Notes: generated by a model not told the origin, from the letters alone. 27,975 bases of DNA from RGIG3009 sp045601465 (GCA_045601465.1 JAZRZU010000013.1:1-27975), one strand, 5' to 3'. Counted from the stretch's first letter, positions 15,872 to 24,397 are shown. Numbers and translations: made by a program.

Positions 15872-16861
15872 TTAGTCGTTCTCGTCACAACCGGGACGGG
15901 CCATAAGCGTTTCAACCGCCTGCGTTGCGGGGTACTGCTCATAACAAATGCGATAGCACGTCTGGGCAATCGGCATTTCGACCCCCATCTTTTCAGCCAA
16001 CTTGTGTGCCGTTCCGGCGACCAAATACCCTTCCACCGTACCAACACGCTTCACCGCTTCTTCGGGGGATAGACCGCCACCGATCAGCATACCGGCACGG
16101 CGGTTACGAGAATGCATACTGCCACACGTCACGATGAGATCCCCCATGCCCGACAAACCGAAAAACGTGGAGGAGTCAGCCCCCATTTTCACGCCCAGTC
16201 GAGCAATCTCTGCCAACCCACGGGTCATCAATGCCGCTTTGGTGTTATCGCCCATATCTAACCCGTCACAGATACCCGCGGCAAGCGCCACGACGTTTTT
16301 CAAAGCGCCGCCCAGCTCTACCCCGATCACGTCTTCCCGTGTGTAGATACGGAACGTAGGGTTCATCAACATTTCCTGCACAGCCTTTGCCGCCGCTTTA
16401 TCCCGAGAAGCACTGACCACCAAGGTCGGAATTCCACGGCCGACCTCCTCGGCATGGGAAGGACCGGATAAGGCGACTGCCGATATACCCGGCAGTGCCG
16501 CCTCGATCACCTGTGTAAAACGTCGGAATGTGTTTTCCTCTAAGCCCTTGCCGGCATTTGCCACAAGCGTTCCCGGACGCAAATACGGCCGCAACTTTTC
16601 AGCTGTTGACGCAATGGCAAAAGACGGAACAGCCAAAATAACCAGATCCGCTTGCGAGGCTTCTTCGATATTAGCAGTCAAACGAATGGACGGGCTCACC
16701 GGGATGTCGGGTAATAACTTTTTATGTTGACCGTGACGACGGATAGAACCGATCTCCTCCTCAAACGGAGACCATAACGTAACCGTATGTCCGTGTCGGT
16801 TCGCCATCACCGCAAGGGCGGTTCCCCAACCGCCGGCTCCCAAAATAGAAATGGTTGCCAT
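15872..16861 (-). CDS. gpsA: Glycerol-3-phosphate dehydrogenase [NAD(P)+]
   Basis: Reduces dihydroxyacetone phosphate to sn-glycerol 3-phosphate, the backbone of phospholipids. The Rossmann motif GAGGWGTALA is at residues 7-16, the family signature ALSGPSHAEEV is in the middle, and the substrate lysine lies in GGALKNVVALAAGICDGL. The 329-aa length is typical. It directly follows plsY, which uses its product, with a gap of only 11 nt, so the pair forms a functional unit for the start of glycerolipid synthesis. In spore-forming Clostridia spoIVA often follows gpsA; here the convergent dut lies there instead. Confidence 0.96.
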   Translation of the reverse strand: MATISILGAGGWGTALAVMANRHGHTVTLWSPFEEEIGSIRRHGQHKKLLPDIPVSPSIRLTANIEEASQADLVILAVPSFAIASTAEKLRPYLRPGTLVANAGKGLEENTFRRFTQVIEAALPGISAVALSGPSHAEEVGRGIPTLVVSASRDKAAAKAVQEMLMNPTFRIYTREDVIGVELGGALKNVVALAAGICDGLDMGDNTKAALMTRGLAEIARLGVKMGADSSTFFGLSGMGDLIVTCGSMHSRNRRAGMLIGGGLSPEEAVKRVGTVEGYLVAGTAHKLAEKMGVEMPIAQTCYRICYEQYPATQAVETLMARPGCDEND

Positions 16862-16872
16862 ACCCGTTCCTC

Positions 16873-17565
16873 CTACAACTTGTTTTCGGTGCCATTGGCA
16901 ATCCGTTTAATGTTTTGACGATGCTTGATAATAACGATCACAGCGACCACCGCAATCGCCGCCATACAAAACGTCACCGTTTCCCAGTCTTGCCGGTACA
17001 CGTAGGTGCGCATAAAATAGGTAATGATCGGCAAACTGATACCCGCCACGATAGAGCCTAAGGATACCATGCGGGAGCACAAAAACACGATGCAGAAAAT
17101 ACCGAATGCCATCAAGGCGGTTCGCCAATCCAAAATCAACATCATGCCGAAAGTGGTCATAACCCCTTTGCCGCCACGGAACCCAAAAAACACCGGATAC
17201 AAATGACCGATCACGCAACAAAGCCCTGCCAGATAGGATCCGATAAGCGCTAAATGCTCCTGATTGTGTGTCAAATATACGGAATCTGCCAGCGGAGTCA
17301 GTTGTAAGTTGCAAAGCAACAGACCGCCGATATACACCGACAGCATACTCTTGGCAAGATCCCCGATAAAGGTCAAAGCCGCCGGCAGTTTCCCTTGCGA
17401 GCGCAAGACGTTGGTCGCACCGGCATTACCGCTGCCAAATGAGCGAATATCCTTGCCGGAGAATAAGCGTGTTACGATAATCGCAAAGCTAATGCTTCCC
17501 AACAAGTAGCTGATAACAGCCGTCAACAACAGCGAAAGCCAACAGTTTTGCAAAAAGATCAGCAT
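16873..17565 (-). CDS. plsY: Acyl-phosphate:glycerol-3-phosphate acyltransferase PlsY
   Basis: Membrane acyltransferase that makes lysophosphatidate from acyl phosphate and glycerol 3-phosphate. The three PlsY motifs are visible: SGNAGATNVLRSQGK near residues 41-55, GHLYPVFFGFRGGKGV with the conserved GGKG loop, and a later RMVSLGSIVAG segment. Five or so hydrophobic helices are predicted. The length of 230 aa is slightly above the usual 200, with an extra loop around residues 85-105. It sits between der and gpsA in a compact run. Confidence 0.95.
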   Translation of the reverse strand: MLIFLQNCWLSLLLTAVISYLLGSISFAIIVTRLFSGKDIRSFGSGNAGATNVLRSQGKLPAALTFIGDLAKSMLSVYIGGLLLCNLQLTPLADSVYLTHNQEHLALIGSYLAGLCCVIGHLYPVFFGFRGGKGVMTTFGMMLILDWRTALMAFGIFCIVFLCSRMVSLGSIVAGISLPIITYFMRTYVYRQDWETVTFCMAAIAVVAVIVIIKHRQNIKRIANGTENKL

Positions 17566-17574
17566 AGGTTCCTC

Positions 17575-18906
17575 CTATTTCCCGCTGTTATCACCACGTT
17601 CACGAATGATAAAGCGAATTGGTGTTCCTTCCAATCCAAACGTTTCCCGCAGTTGATTTTCCAAATACCGCTGATACGAAAAGTGGAACAGATCGGCACG
17701 ATTGACAAAAAACACAAACGTAGGCGGACGGGTGGACGGTTGCGTCATATAATAAATTTTCAGACGACGTCCCTTGTCCGTGGGCGGCTGCACACGAGCC
17801 GTGGCTTGCGCCAACACGTCGTTGAGCATACCGGTGGAAATACGGGTGGCATTTTGCTCGTTTACATAGGTGATCAATTCCATCAAACGGTCTAACCGCT
17901 GACCGGTTTTCGCCGAAATAAACACAAAAGGAGCATACGCCATAAAACTGAAATCATTTTCCAGCTTTTTACGGGTCAGCGCCATCGTGTGGTCGTTTTT
18001 CTCCACGGCATCCCATTTATTGACCGCTATGATACAGGCTTTGCCTTTTTCATGAGCCAAACCGGCCACCTTGCTGTCCTGCTCGGTAAACCCTTCCACG
18101 CCATCGATTAAAATGACACAAACATCGGCACGCTCTACCGCCATTTCAGCACGCAAAATGCTGTATTTTTCAATCGCATCGTCCACCCGACTGCGGCGGC
18201 GCAATCCCGCCGTATCGATGAGCAAAAATTTACCTTGTTTGGTATCAATCTCCGTATCGATTGCATCACGGGTCGTACCCGCAATATTGGAAACGATACT
18301 GCGTTCTTCCCCCGCCAACGCATTGATCAACGAGGATTTCCCCGCATTGGGCTTGCCGATCACGGCAACTTTAATACGGTCATCGTCCTCCTCGGCCTCC
18401 ATTTCGGGCGGCAGATACTCAAATACAGCGTCCAACAGATCGCCCGTACCCGTACCGTGAAGCGAGGAAACGGCGATTGGGTCACCCAGCCCTAAATTAT
18501 AAAATTCATAAAACTCGGCAGGTGGTGCACCGATACGGTCACATTTATTGACACACAGCACCACCGGCTTGCCGCTTTTTTGCAACATGACCGCCACGTC
18601 AGCATCATTGGCAGTCACGCCCGACAACAGATCGGTCACCAAGATGATAACGTCGGCTTGTTCAATGGCGAGTTGTGCCTGACGGCGCATCTGCGATAAG
18701 ATCACGTCGTCGGAATGTGGCTCAATACCACCGGTATCCGCCAGCATAAAGCTTCTGCCCCGCCAATCACAGGCAGCAAAAATACGGTCACGTGTCACAC
18801 CCGGTGTATCCTTCACAATGGATAACCGCTGACCAATCAGTTTATTAAATAAGGTCGATTTTCCGACATTCGGACGGCCGACAACCGCAACAATCGGTTT
18901 AGACAT
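17575..18906 (-). CDS. der: Ribosome biogenesis GTPase Der (EngA)
   Basis: Double GTPase required for 50S subunit maturation. The first G domain shows GRPNVGKS (10-17), DTPGVTRDR and NKCD; the second shows GKPNAGKSS, DTAGLRRRSR and NKWD. A KH-like domain closes the protein (RLKIYYMTQ, PPTFVFFVN, RFIIRERG). The length of 443 aa is normal. AGAGGTGAAGG is a strong binding site for the ATG at 18906. The gene follows DUF512 by 4 nt and precedes plsY by 9 nt, so the block is clearly co-transcribed. Confidence 0.97.
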   Translation of the reverse strand: MSKPIVAVVGRPNVGKSTLFNKLIGQRLSIVKDTPGVTRDRIFAACDWRGRSFMLADTGGIEPHSDDVILSQMRRQAQLAIEQADVIILVTDLLSGVTANDADVAVMLQKSGKPVVLCVNKCDRIGAPPAEFYEFYNLGLGDPIAVSSLHGTGTGDLLDAVFEYLPPEMEAEEDDDRIKVAVIGKPNAGKSSLINALAGEERSIVSNIAGTTRDAIDTEIDTKQGKFLLIDTAGLRRRSRVDDAIEKYSILRAEMAVERADVCVILIDGVEGFTEQDSKVAGLAHEKGKACIIAVNKWDAVEKNDHTMALTRKKLENDFSFMAYAPFVFISAKTGQRLDRLMELITYVNEQNATRISTGMLNDVLAQATARVQPPTDKGRRLKIYYMTQPSTRPPTFVFFVNRADLFHFSYQRYLENQLRETFGLEGTPIRFIIRERGDNSGK

Positions 18907-18910
18907 ACCT

Positions 18911-20215
18911 TCACCTCTCTAACAACGCCGCCAGCAAGGCTTCCCCGTCGGTTGAGATAACTTCAACCGTCACACCAAGCTTGGCAGAAAGCTCCGACGG
19001 GGTAACGTCGTCTAAGAAACGGTCCCCCTCATGACGAAGCATACAATCGGGAATCAACACACGGTCACAGGCAATTCCCTGTAACTGGTCGCACAGATCA
19101 GCACCGGTAACCAATCCCGCAACGGTAATGGTTTCCCCAAAAAATTGATTTTGAATCGCAACGACCTGTACGTGCAGATTATCAACAACCGCCTCGGCGG
19201 ATGCGACCAAATCCTTTAACAGGGGAGCTGCTGCCGTACCGGTGGCAACCACCGTTTTCGTACCAACCGCTTTGGCACCCTGACAGTCTTGCAACGCTTG
19301 TGCAAACTGCGACCGCAACAAGGCGGTCAAACCAACACCATTTTCCAGTTGCGACATCTCGCCGTAGAATTCCGCTGGGGGGATCTCTCTCCCCGCCTTC
19401 ACATACCACTCATCTGCAGGATACACCAACCGATTTCCCGTGTTTTTCTCGTGTTCATCGCCGAATCGTTCCACCATCTCAATAACGGTACAACTTTCCT
19501 CGGCCGTAAACGGACGAAGAGCAGTTAATCCCTCACGATATTTGGTAAGACCGACCGGCACCACCGCCACGCTCTCCACCGCCGGATACAGAGCCCCTAA
19601 CTCCTGCATACTGCGGGACAGTTCTTCCCCGTCGTTCCAACCGGGGCACAGCACCAACTGACAGTTCATGTGTATCCCCGCATCGGCAAACCGCCGCAGA
19701 ATGGCAAGCGATTGTCCTGCAAAACGGTTGTTCATCATCCGACACCGCAGTTCAGGGTTGGTGGTATGTACCGAAACGTTGATAGGGCTGATGTGCATCG
19801 AAATGATGCGTTCAATCTCGTGTTCGGAAAGATTGGTCAAGGTCACGTAATTGCCGAACAGAAACGAAAGCCGACTGTCGTCGTCTTTAAAATACAACGT
19901 CTCCCGCATGCCGGGCGGCATTTGGTCGATAAAACAAAAAATACAGCCGTTGCGACAGGTATGTTGACGATCCATGAGGTAGGTATCGAACTCCAACCCG
20001 ATATCGTCTTGTTCGGCTTTACGAATACGCACCGTCCGCTTTTTACCAGCCGCCGTTTGGAGGGCTAAGGTCAACCGTGGTTCAAACAAGAAAAATCGGT
20101 AATCCAACACGTCCGCCACTTCATGACCATTCATGGAAAGCAAGACGTCGCCTGCTTTTATCTTCTTTTTCTGCGCAATGCTGCCGTCGGCAACACCACC
20201 AACCGTAACCGCCAC
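18911..20215 (-). CDS. DUF512 / PDZ-containing radical-SAM-like iron-sulfur protein
   Basis: The N-terminal part is a PDZ-like domain (KIKAGDVLLSMNGHEV), followed by a Cx3Cx2C motif (CRNGCIFC, C87, C91 and C94 from the start used here) of the radical SAM type and the family string FKDDDSRLSFLFGNYVTLTNL, then the DUF512 domain. The family is conserved in Clostridia next to der, but its reaction is not established as far as I know. The frame extends to a TTG at 20233, but GGAAGGAGG lies inside that extension and 7 nt before a GTG at 20213-20215, so I take the GTG as the start (434 aa). The gene begins just after the rpmF terminator; I did not find a clear separate promoter. Confidence 0.9.
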   Translation of the reverse strand: MAVTVGGVADGSIAQKKKIKAGDVLLSMNGHEVADVLDYRFFLFEPRLTLALQTAAGKKRTVRIRKAEQDDIGLEFDTYLMDRQHTCRNGCIFCFIDQMPPGMRETLYFKDDDSRLSFLFGNYVTLTNLSEHEIERIISMHISPINVSVHTTNPELRCRMMNNRFAGQSLAILRRFADAGIHMNCQLVLCPGWNDGEELSRSMQELGALYPAVESVAVVPVGLTKYREGLTALRPFTAEESCTVIEMVERFGDEHEKNTGNRLVYPADEWYVKAGREIPPAEFYGEMSQLENGVGLTALLRSQFAQALQDCQGAKAVGTKTVVATGTAAAPLLKDLVASAEAVVDNLHVQVVAIQNQFFGETITVAGLVTGADLCDQLQGIACDRVLIPDCMLRHEGDRFLDDVTPSELSAKLGVTVEVISTDGEALLAALLER

Positions 20216-20231
20216 GACCTGTCCTCCTTCC

Positions 20232-20271
20232 AAAAAACAACAAAGGGCGCAACCCTACCGGGTCGCACCCT
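20232..20271 (-). terminator. Terminator after rpmF
   Basis: On the minus strand a 12-bp stem with two G-T wobbles (20260-20271 with 20244-20255, four-base loop) is followed by TTGTTGTTTTTT. It separates yceD-rpmF from the DUF512-der-plsY-gpsA block and lies only 29 nt before the DUF512 GTG, so some read-through may supply that block. Confidence 0.8.
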
Positions 20272-20312
20272 CTATTCTTCCCATGATGTGGGGCATTTAC
20301 AACCGGTAGGGA

Positions 20313-20495
20313 TTATTCCTCAACCTTGACAATCTGTCTGCCGTTGTAATAGCCGCACGCTCCGCAAAGACGGTGCGGGCGTTTGTATTCGCCGCACTGC
20401 GGGCATTTTACCAGTTCGGGAGCCGTAGTCTTCCAAACATTATTACGTCTTGTGTCACGACGTGCCTTGGAGCTTTTTCTCTTGGGTACCGCCAT
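20313..20495 (-). CDS. rpmF: 50S ribosomal protein L32
   Basis: Small basic ribosomal protein with the family start MAVPKRKSSKARRDTRR and a zinc ribbon of four cysteines (CPQCGEY and LCGACGYY). The start is fixed by AAGGAGG 8 nt upstream of the ATG at 20495 and by the conserved N terminus; the frame is open to 20555 but that extension is not part of L32. The length of 60 aa is normal. The retained zinc ribbon makes this the zinc-dependent form. It follows yceD, the usual partner. Confidence 0.97.
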   Translation of the reverse strand: MAVPKRKSSKARRDTRRNNVWKTTAPELVKCPQCGEYKRPHRLCGACGYYNGRQIVKVEE

Positions 20496-20526
20496 TGTCA
20501 GCACCTCCTTAATGTATTCAAAAAAG

Positions 20527-21021
20527 TTAATCCAGCAACTGCTGTAAAATTGCAAGTCGAGGGTCTGCCGTATCGGGCGAACACCCGCAAGAACCTTCGT
20601 TAAGATTCTTACCGCAGGTCATACACAAGCCTCGGCAATCCTCCTTGCACAGCCGTTTGGACGGCTGGTCGAGGATGAGGTCTTCCGCCACCAAATCATC
20701 CAGCGGAAGCTGATAGTTGTCGATGAGAACAAAACTATCGTTGTCCTCGTGATTGAGGGAAACTACAAGGATATGCTCCATCACAAGATGTTCCCCACAG
20801 CTTATATCACAAGCGCAGCGATCACACGTGCCGTCATACCGATACTGTACATCCGCTTTTAAGGTTACCACACCGGCATGATAGCGGATCTCCCCTTTGA
20901 CGATGACCGGCTGTTTAAACGGGTATTCCCCGTTCCATTCCAACCCGGAAAAATCCAAGGCACAGTCAATCGGCAGGCAAGATTTCTCTCCCATGAATAG
21001 GGATTGCAGTTGAAGAAGCAT
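20527..21021 (-). CDS. yceD: DUF177 / YceD family protein
   Basis: YceD proteins are encoded just upstream of rpmF in most bacteria and have been linked to 23S rRNA accumulation or processing. The DUF177 core is seen in the middle (GEIRYHAGVVTLKADVQYRYDGTCDRC), and the C-terminal motif carries cysteines in DCRGLCMTCGKNLNEGSC. Extra cysteines (CDRCACDISC) suggest a metal site. At 164 aa it is a normal length. The ATG at 21021 follows GAGGTGAAGT. It is the first gene of a two-gene operon with rpmF, with a 31-nt gap, driven by a consensus promoter. Confidence 0.9.
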   Translation of the reverse strand: MLLQLQSLFMGEKSCLPIDCALDFSGLEWNGEYPFKQPVIVKGEIRYHAGVVTLKADVQYRYDGTCDRCACDISCGEHLVMEHILVVSLNHEDNDSFVLIDNYQLPLDDLVAEDLILDQPSKRLCKEDCRGLCMTCGKNLNEGSCGCSPDTADPRLAILQQLLD

Positions 21022-21047
21022 ACTTCACCTCAATTGTCACGCAAGAT

Positions 21048-21076
21048 ATTATAGCCGTACAAGCTAAATTTGTCAA
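21048..21076 (-). promoter_or_regulatory. Consensus promoter of yceD-rpmF
   Basis: Minus-strand TTGACA (21071-21076) and TATAAT (21048-21053), both perfect, with a 17-nt spacer and 26 nt upstream of the yceD ATG. One of the strongest promoters in the window, as expected for a ribosomal protein operon. Confidence 0.92.
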
Positions 21077-21100
21077 TATCTTTTTTATGAATTTTACAAA

Positions 21101-21132
21101 ACAAAGACAAAGCGCCGGAAACGGCGCTTTGT
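21101..21132 (-). terminator. Terminator after pgi and the P-loop gene
   Basis: A perfect 11-bp stem (21107-21117 with 21122-21132, GAAA on the plus strand as loop) is followed on the minus strand by CTTTGTTTTG. It lies just after the stop at 21144. Confidence 0.8.
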
Positions 21133-21143
21133 TGGATGGGACG

Positions 21144-21557
21144 TTAGATTTCAGTTGCTAACTCCGCAATTTTCTCCGGAATCTCGCTTGGGTCAGCCGA
21201 AACAGACATGACCACGTTGGTATTGGTTTTATCGCTGAGCGCTTTGAGCTTCTCAACAAATGCGAGCAAGCCGCTGACATCACCACCGATTTTCAGCGTG
21301 GAATCCACAAAGATATCGGTAATGTCGTAGTTACCGGCACACATACCGGCGACCAGACCGTAAAAACTATCAAACCCACAGATGCCATACTCATCTGCTG
21401 CGACCAAACGCACTTTATGGCTGATGTTGTAGGTCAACGTATTATCCTTTTCAATAAAGACGACCTTGCCTTTCGACTGTTCCATTGCCTGGTTGCACAT
21501 ATCGATCAGTCGTTTGGTTTTGCCGGAGCCTTTTTTCCCGAGGATTAAAGTAATCAT
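21144..21557 (-). CDS. Small P-loop NTPase-like protein of unknown role, 137 aa
   Basis: The protein begins with a Walker A motif at once (MITLILGKKGSGKTKRL; GKKGSGKT at residues 7-14). A hydrophobic strand ending in DITDIFVDS may be the Walker B, and MSVSADPSEIPEKI follows near the C terminus. It is about the size of a minimal RecA/PilT-like or thymidine-kinase-like fold, but has no zinc ribbon and no other known domain. Proteins like this occur as hypothetical ATP-binding proteins in Clostridia; I cannot give a function. The start is the ATG at 21557, 8 nt after GGGAGGA; a GTG at 21572 is in frame but contains that binding site. It follows pgi by 47 nt and ends at the shared terminator. Confidence 0.8.
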   Translation of the reverse strand: MITLILGKKGSGKTKRLIDMCNQAMEQSKGKVVFIEKDNTLTYNISHKVRLVAADEYGICGFDSFYGLVAGMCAGNYDITDIFVDSTLKIGGDVSGLLAFVEKLKALSDKTNTNVVMSVSADPSEIPEKIAELATEI

Positions 21558-21604
21558 TAAAATTCCTCCCACTTTATATTAACCGCTTACAGCGGTCAGT
21601 GCCT

Positions 21605-22945
21605 TTATTTCCCTAACCGTTTTTCCAGTTCGGCTTTTTCGCCCTCATATCCGGGCTTGCCGAGCAACGCAAACATATTCTTCTTATACGCCTCGACGCC
21701 CGGTTGGTTAAAGGGGTTGACCCCCAACAGATACCCCGAGATCGCACAAGCCTTCTCGAAGAAATAGAGCAGATACCCCAGCTCAAATTCCGAAACTTCC
21801 GGAACATGGAGTACCATATTCGGTGTACCGCCGTCGGTATGCGCCAACACCGTGCCCTCAAAAGCTTTTTGGTTAATCTCTGCCATATCCCGACCGGCGA
21901 GGAAGTTAAGCCCGTCAACGTTTTCGGTATCTTCCTTCACCGTCACGGTCACAGGAGATTTATCGATGAGTACAACCGTCTCGGTTAAGATGTTCGTACC
22001 ATCCTGTACAAATTGTCCCAGCGAATGCAGGTCGGTGGAAAAGATCACCGAGGCCGGGAACAATCCCTTACCGTCTTTCCCTTCACTCTCGCCATACAGC
22101 TGCTTCCACCACTCGGACATCATCGCATAGCGAGGTTCATAGCTGACCATCAGCTCGATCGCACGGCCCTTGCGCAATAAGATGTTACGCAACGCCGCAT
22201 ATTTGTAACAATCATTCTTCGTTACATCGGTTTCGCACAGCGTTTTCTGCGCATCGGCCGCACCATCCATAAGCGCCGCAATATCACAACCGGCAACCGC
22301 AATCGGCAATAAACCGACCGCCGTAAGAACCGAAAAGCGACCGCCCACGTTATCCGGAACGACAAACGTTTCATAGCCCTCACGGTCCGCAAACGCTTTG
22401 AGCGTTCCTTTTTCTTTGTCGGTGGTAACGTAGATACGGCGGCGAGCCTCTTGGGCACCTACCGTTTTCTCCAAATACTCACGAAATACCCTGAACGCAA
22501 TCGCCGGTTCGGTAGTGGTACCGGATTTCGATATCACGTTAACCGATACCCGTCTGCCCTCACACAACTGCAACAGTTCATGCAGCTCTGCCGAGCTGAT
22601 ACTTTTTCCTGCAAAGTACACGTCTGGTGTGTCTTTTTTTAGATTGTTATATAAGGGAGATTTCAAAAACTCGATCACCGCACGAGCGCCGAGATACGAA
22701 CCGCCGATACCGATCACGATGAAGACATCGGTATCTTTTTTAATACGTTCAGCCGCCGCTTGAATACGGGAAAATTCTTGCTTATCATAATCAGTGGGCA
22801 GTGTCAACCACCCTAAAAAATCGTTGCCAAGACCGCTGCCGCTATGAAGCGTCTCATGCGCTGCGGTAATCTGTGCTTGCATGGCCGACAATTCATGGTC
22901 ACGAACAAAACCGGAGAGATAGCGTGTTTCTAAGGTAGTCGCCAT
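21605..22945 (-). CDS. pgi: Glucose-6-phosphate isomerase
   Basis: Interconverts glucose 6-phosphate and fructose 6-phosphate in glycolysis. Family signatures are intact: IGIGGSYLGARAVIEF, ISKSGTTTEPAIAFR, PDNVGGRFSVLTAVGLLP, EWWKQLYGESEGKDGKGLFP and the closing GVEAYKKNMFALLGKPG. It belongs to the short Gram-positive type (about 450 aa). The ATG at 22945 gives 446 residues, with GGAGG 11 nt upstream; a TTG at 22951, two codons earlier, has a 5-nt spacing and is a possible alternative start. It has a well-spaced promoter, and the small P-loop gene is probably in the same transcript. Confidence 0.96.
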   Translation of the reverse strand: MATTLETRYLSGFVRDHELSAMQAQITAAHETLHSGSGLGNDFLGWLTLPTDYDKQEFSRIQAAAERIKKDTDVFIVIGIGGSYLGARAVIEFLKSPLYNNLKKDTPDVYFAGKSISSAELHELLQLCEGRRVSVNVISKSGTTTEPAIAFRVFREYLEKTVGAQEARRRIYVTTDKEKGTLKAFADREGYETFVVPDNVGGRFSVLTAVGLLPIAVAGCDIAALMDGAADAQKTLCETDVTKNDCYKYAALRNILLRKGRAIELMVSYEPRYAMMSEWWKQLYGESEGKDGKGLFPASVIFSTDLHSLGQFVQDGTNILTETVVLIDKSPVTVTVKEDTENVDGLNFLAGRDMAEINQKAFEGTVLAHTDGGTPNMVLHVPEVSEFELGYLLYFFEKACAISGYLLGVNPFNQPGVEAYKKNMFALLGKPGYEGEKAELEKRLGK

Positions 22946-22980
22946 ATCCAAAGATGCCTCCGTCTTTTTTTGTTGTTATT

Positions 22981-23009
22981 ATTGTACAATATTTCCGTGA
23001 TAATTGCAA
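22981..23009 (-). promoter_or_regulatory. Promoter of pgi
   Basis: Minus-strand TTGCAA (23004-23009) and TACAAT (22981-22986) with a 17-nt spacer, about 36 nt before the pgi ATG. Confidence 0.75.
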
Positions 23010-23041
23010 CCAAAACGGCATATTTTTTTTGGATTTTTTGG

Positions 23042-23073
23042 AAACAAACACCGGTTGGCCTGCCAACCGGTGT
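23042..23073 (-). terminator. Terminator of the D-Ala-D-Ala carboxypeptidase gene
   Basis: A long perfect inverted repeat (12 bp, 23048-23059 with 23062-23073) begins 6 nt after the stop codon and is followed on the minus strand by TTTGTTT. The T run is short, but position and stem strength support a terminator. Confidence 0.7.
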
Positions 23074-23078
23074 CAGGA

Positions 23079-24308
23079 TCACGCACAAATTGCCAAAAAC
23101 AGTCGCCACAAACAAACACGGAAATTCAACCTCGGGATTTCGGCGGCGGCACGCACCGGATATTCGGCAATCGTTTCACCCGAACGGGATACCGTGACCG
23201 TACCCACGATCTGCCCTTTTTCCACGGGTGCTTCGACATTCTCCGCTAACGCAACCGTACAGGTAAGCTCCCGTTCCTCTCCTTTTTTTACCAGCAACGG
23301 GGTCAGGTCTTCCACCTCGGTCTGTACCGTTTCTGCCGTACCACGCAACACGGGAATGGGAATGAGCGCATCGGGGTCGACCAACGGTGTATATAACGCA
23401 TAATTAGCAAACCCGTGGTCCAACATTTTACGAGCACCGCCAAACCGTTCATCGGTGGTACTGCAACCCAGTATCACCGCCACAAAACCGAGCCCCGACC
23501 GTTCGGCAGTTGCGGATAAGTTGTGCCCGGCGGTGGAGGTCGTGCCGGTTTTTAGTCCCGTTGCACCGGAATAAAACCGAATCAGTTTGTTGGTATTGAC
23601 CAGCTGGGATTCTCCGTTACGCAACGTGTCCATCCAGATAGTGGTATACGATTTAATTAACGGGTATTTCATCAACTCCCGTGACATAAGCGCCACGTCG
23701 TGCGCCGAAGAATAGGCGGTATCATCCAGTCCACTGCAATCTTTAAACAACGTATCCTGCATGGACAGATCAGCGGCACGGGTATTCATCCGCTGCACAA
23801 ACTCCTCGATAGACCCCGCCACGTGTTCCGCTAAGGCGGCGCACGCATCGTTGGCGGATACCACAGCTGCGGCCTTAACCAGTTCATGTACCGTCATGAC
23901 CTCGCCCGGCTCCAACCATATTTGAGAGCCACCCATCGAAGCCGCTACTTCCGAACAGGTAACCGAATCTTGCAGATCGATAAGCCCGTCATCCAGCGCT
24001 TCCATCACCAATAATAACGTCATAATTTTGGTAACAGAGGCAATGGGTAACTTCTCATGACTGTTTTTCTCAAACAACACACATCCCGAAGACAATTCCA
24101 TTAACACGGCGGATTTTCCGCCGACTTCAAGCGCCGCACCGGCAACAGCCGATACCGCCTCGTCCAGTGATTTCGGCACGTCCATCGACATCACCTCTTG
24201 TGCCGTTTCACCGGATTCTGTCTCGTAGAATACCGTTTTTGCCGATACCGGCATCCCCAGTAACAAGGCAGCACACCCTACTGCCGCAATCAAACGAATG
24301 GACTTCAT
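23079..24308 (-). CDS. D-alanyl-D-alanine carboxypeptidase (DacF/PBP5-like)
   Basis: Low-molecular-weight penicillin-binding protein that removes the terminal D-Ala of peptidoglycan stem peptides. A signal peptide is clear (basic start, hydrophobic 6-20, probable cut after VSA at residue 23). The active-site motifs are S91-V-T-K94, S151-A-N153 and K253-T-G255. A C-terminal PBP5-type beta domain follows (about 290-390), and the last residues (RVCLWRLFLAICA) form a short hydrophobic-basic end that could anchor the protein, as in DacA/DacF. The length of 409 aa is normal. GAGGAGTGAGGG precedes the ATG at 24308. A 20-bp palindrome lies in the leader, just upstream of the binding site. Vegetative versus sporulation use cannot be told here. 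Confidence 0.93.
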   Translation of the reverse strand: MKSIRLIAAVGCAALLLGMPVSAKTVFYETESGETAQEVMSMDVPKSLDEAVSAVAGAALEVGGKSAVLMELSSGCVLFEKNSHEKLPIASVTKIMTLLLVMEALDDGLIDLQDSVTCSEVAASMGGSQIWLEPGEVMTVHELVKAAAVVSANDACAALAEHVAGSIEEFVQRMNTRAADLSMQDTLFKDCSGLDDTAYSSAHDVALMSRELMKYPLIKSYTTIWMDTLRNGESQLVNTNKLIRFYSGATGLKTGTTSTAGHNLSATAERSGLGFVAVILGCSTTDERFGGARKMLDHGFANYALYTPLVDPDALIPIPVLRGTAETVQTEVEDLTPLLVKKGEERELTCTVALAENVEAPVEKGQIVGTVTVSRSGETIAEYPVRAAAEIPRLNFRVCLWRLFLAICA

Positions 24309-24323
24309 ACACCCTCACTCCTC

Positions 24324-24343
24324 TTGGTATCCATGTATACCAA
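24324..24343. promoter_or_regulatory. Inverted repeat in the leader of the carboxypeptidase gene, possible operator
   Basis: TTGGTAT (24324-24330) and ATACCAA (24337-24343) form a perfect 7-bp inverted repeat with a 6-nt centre, immediately upstream of the ribosome binding site. No convincing promoter boxes were found around it, though a TATACA lies within it on the minus strand. Operator function is inference only. Confidence 0.35.
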
Positions 24344-24366
24344 ACGGACAAGCGGAATATGCACAC

Positions 24367-24397
24367 AAAAAAACGACGCTGCACAAGCAGCGGCGTT
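24367..24397 (-). terminator. Terminator of the PRPP synthetase gene
   Basis: An 11-bp stem with one mismatch (24372-24382 with 24387-24397, loop ACAA on the plus strand) is followed on the minus strand by seven T. It lies 11 nt after the stop at 24408. Confidence 0.88.

Noticed and set aside
20496..20555. N-terminal extension of L32
   Set aside because: The extension overlaps the end of yceD and lacks a binding site, while AAGGAGG sits right before the ATG at 20495.
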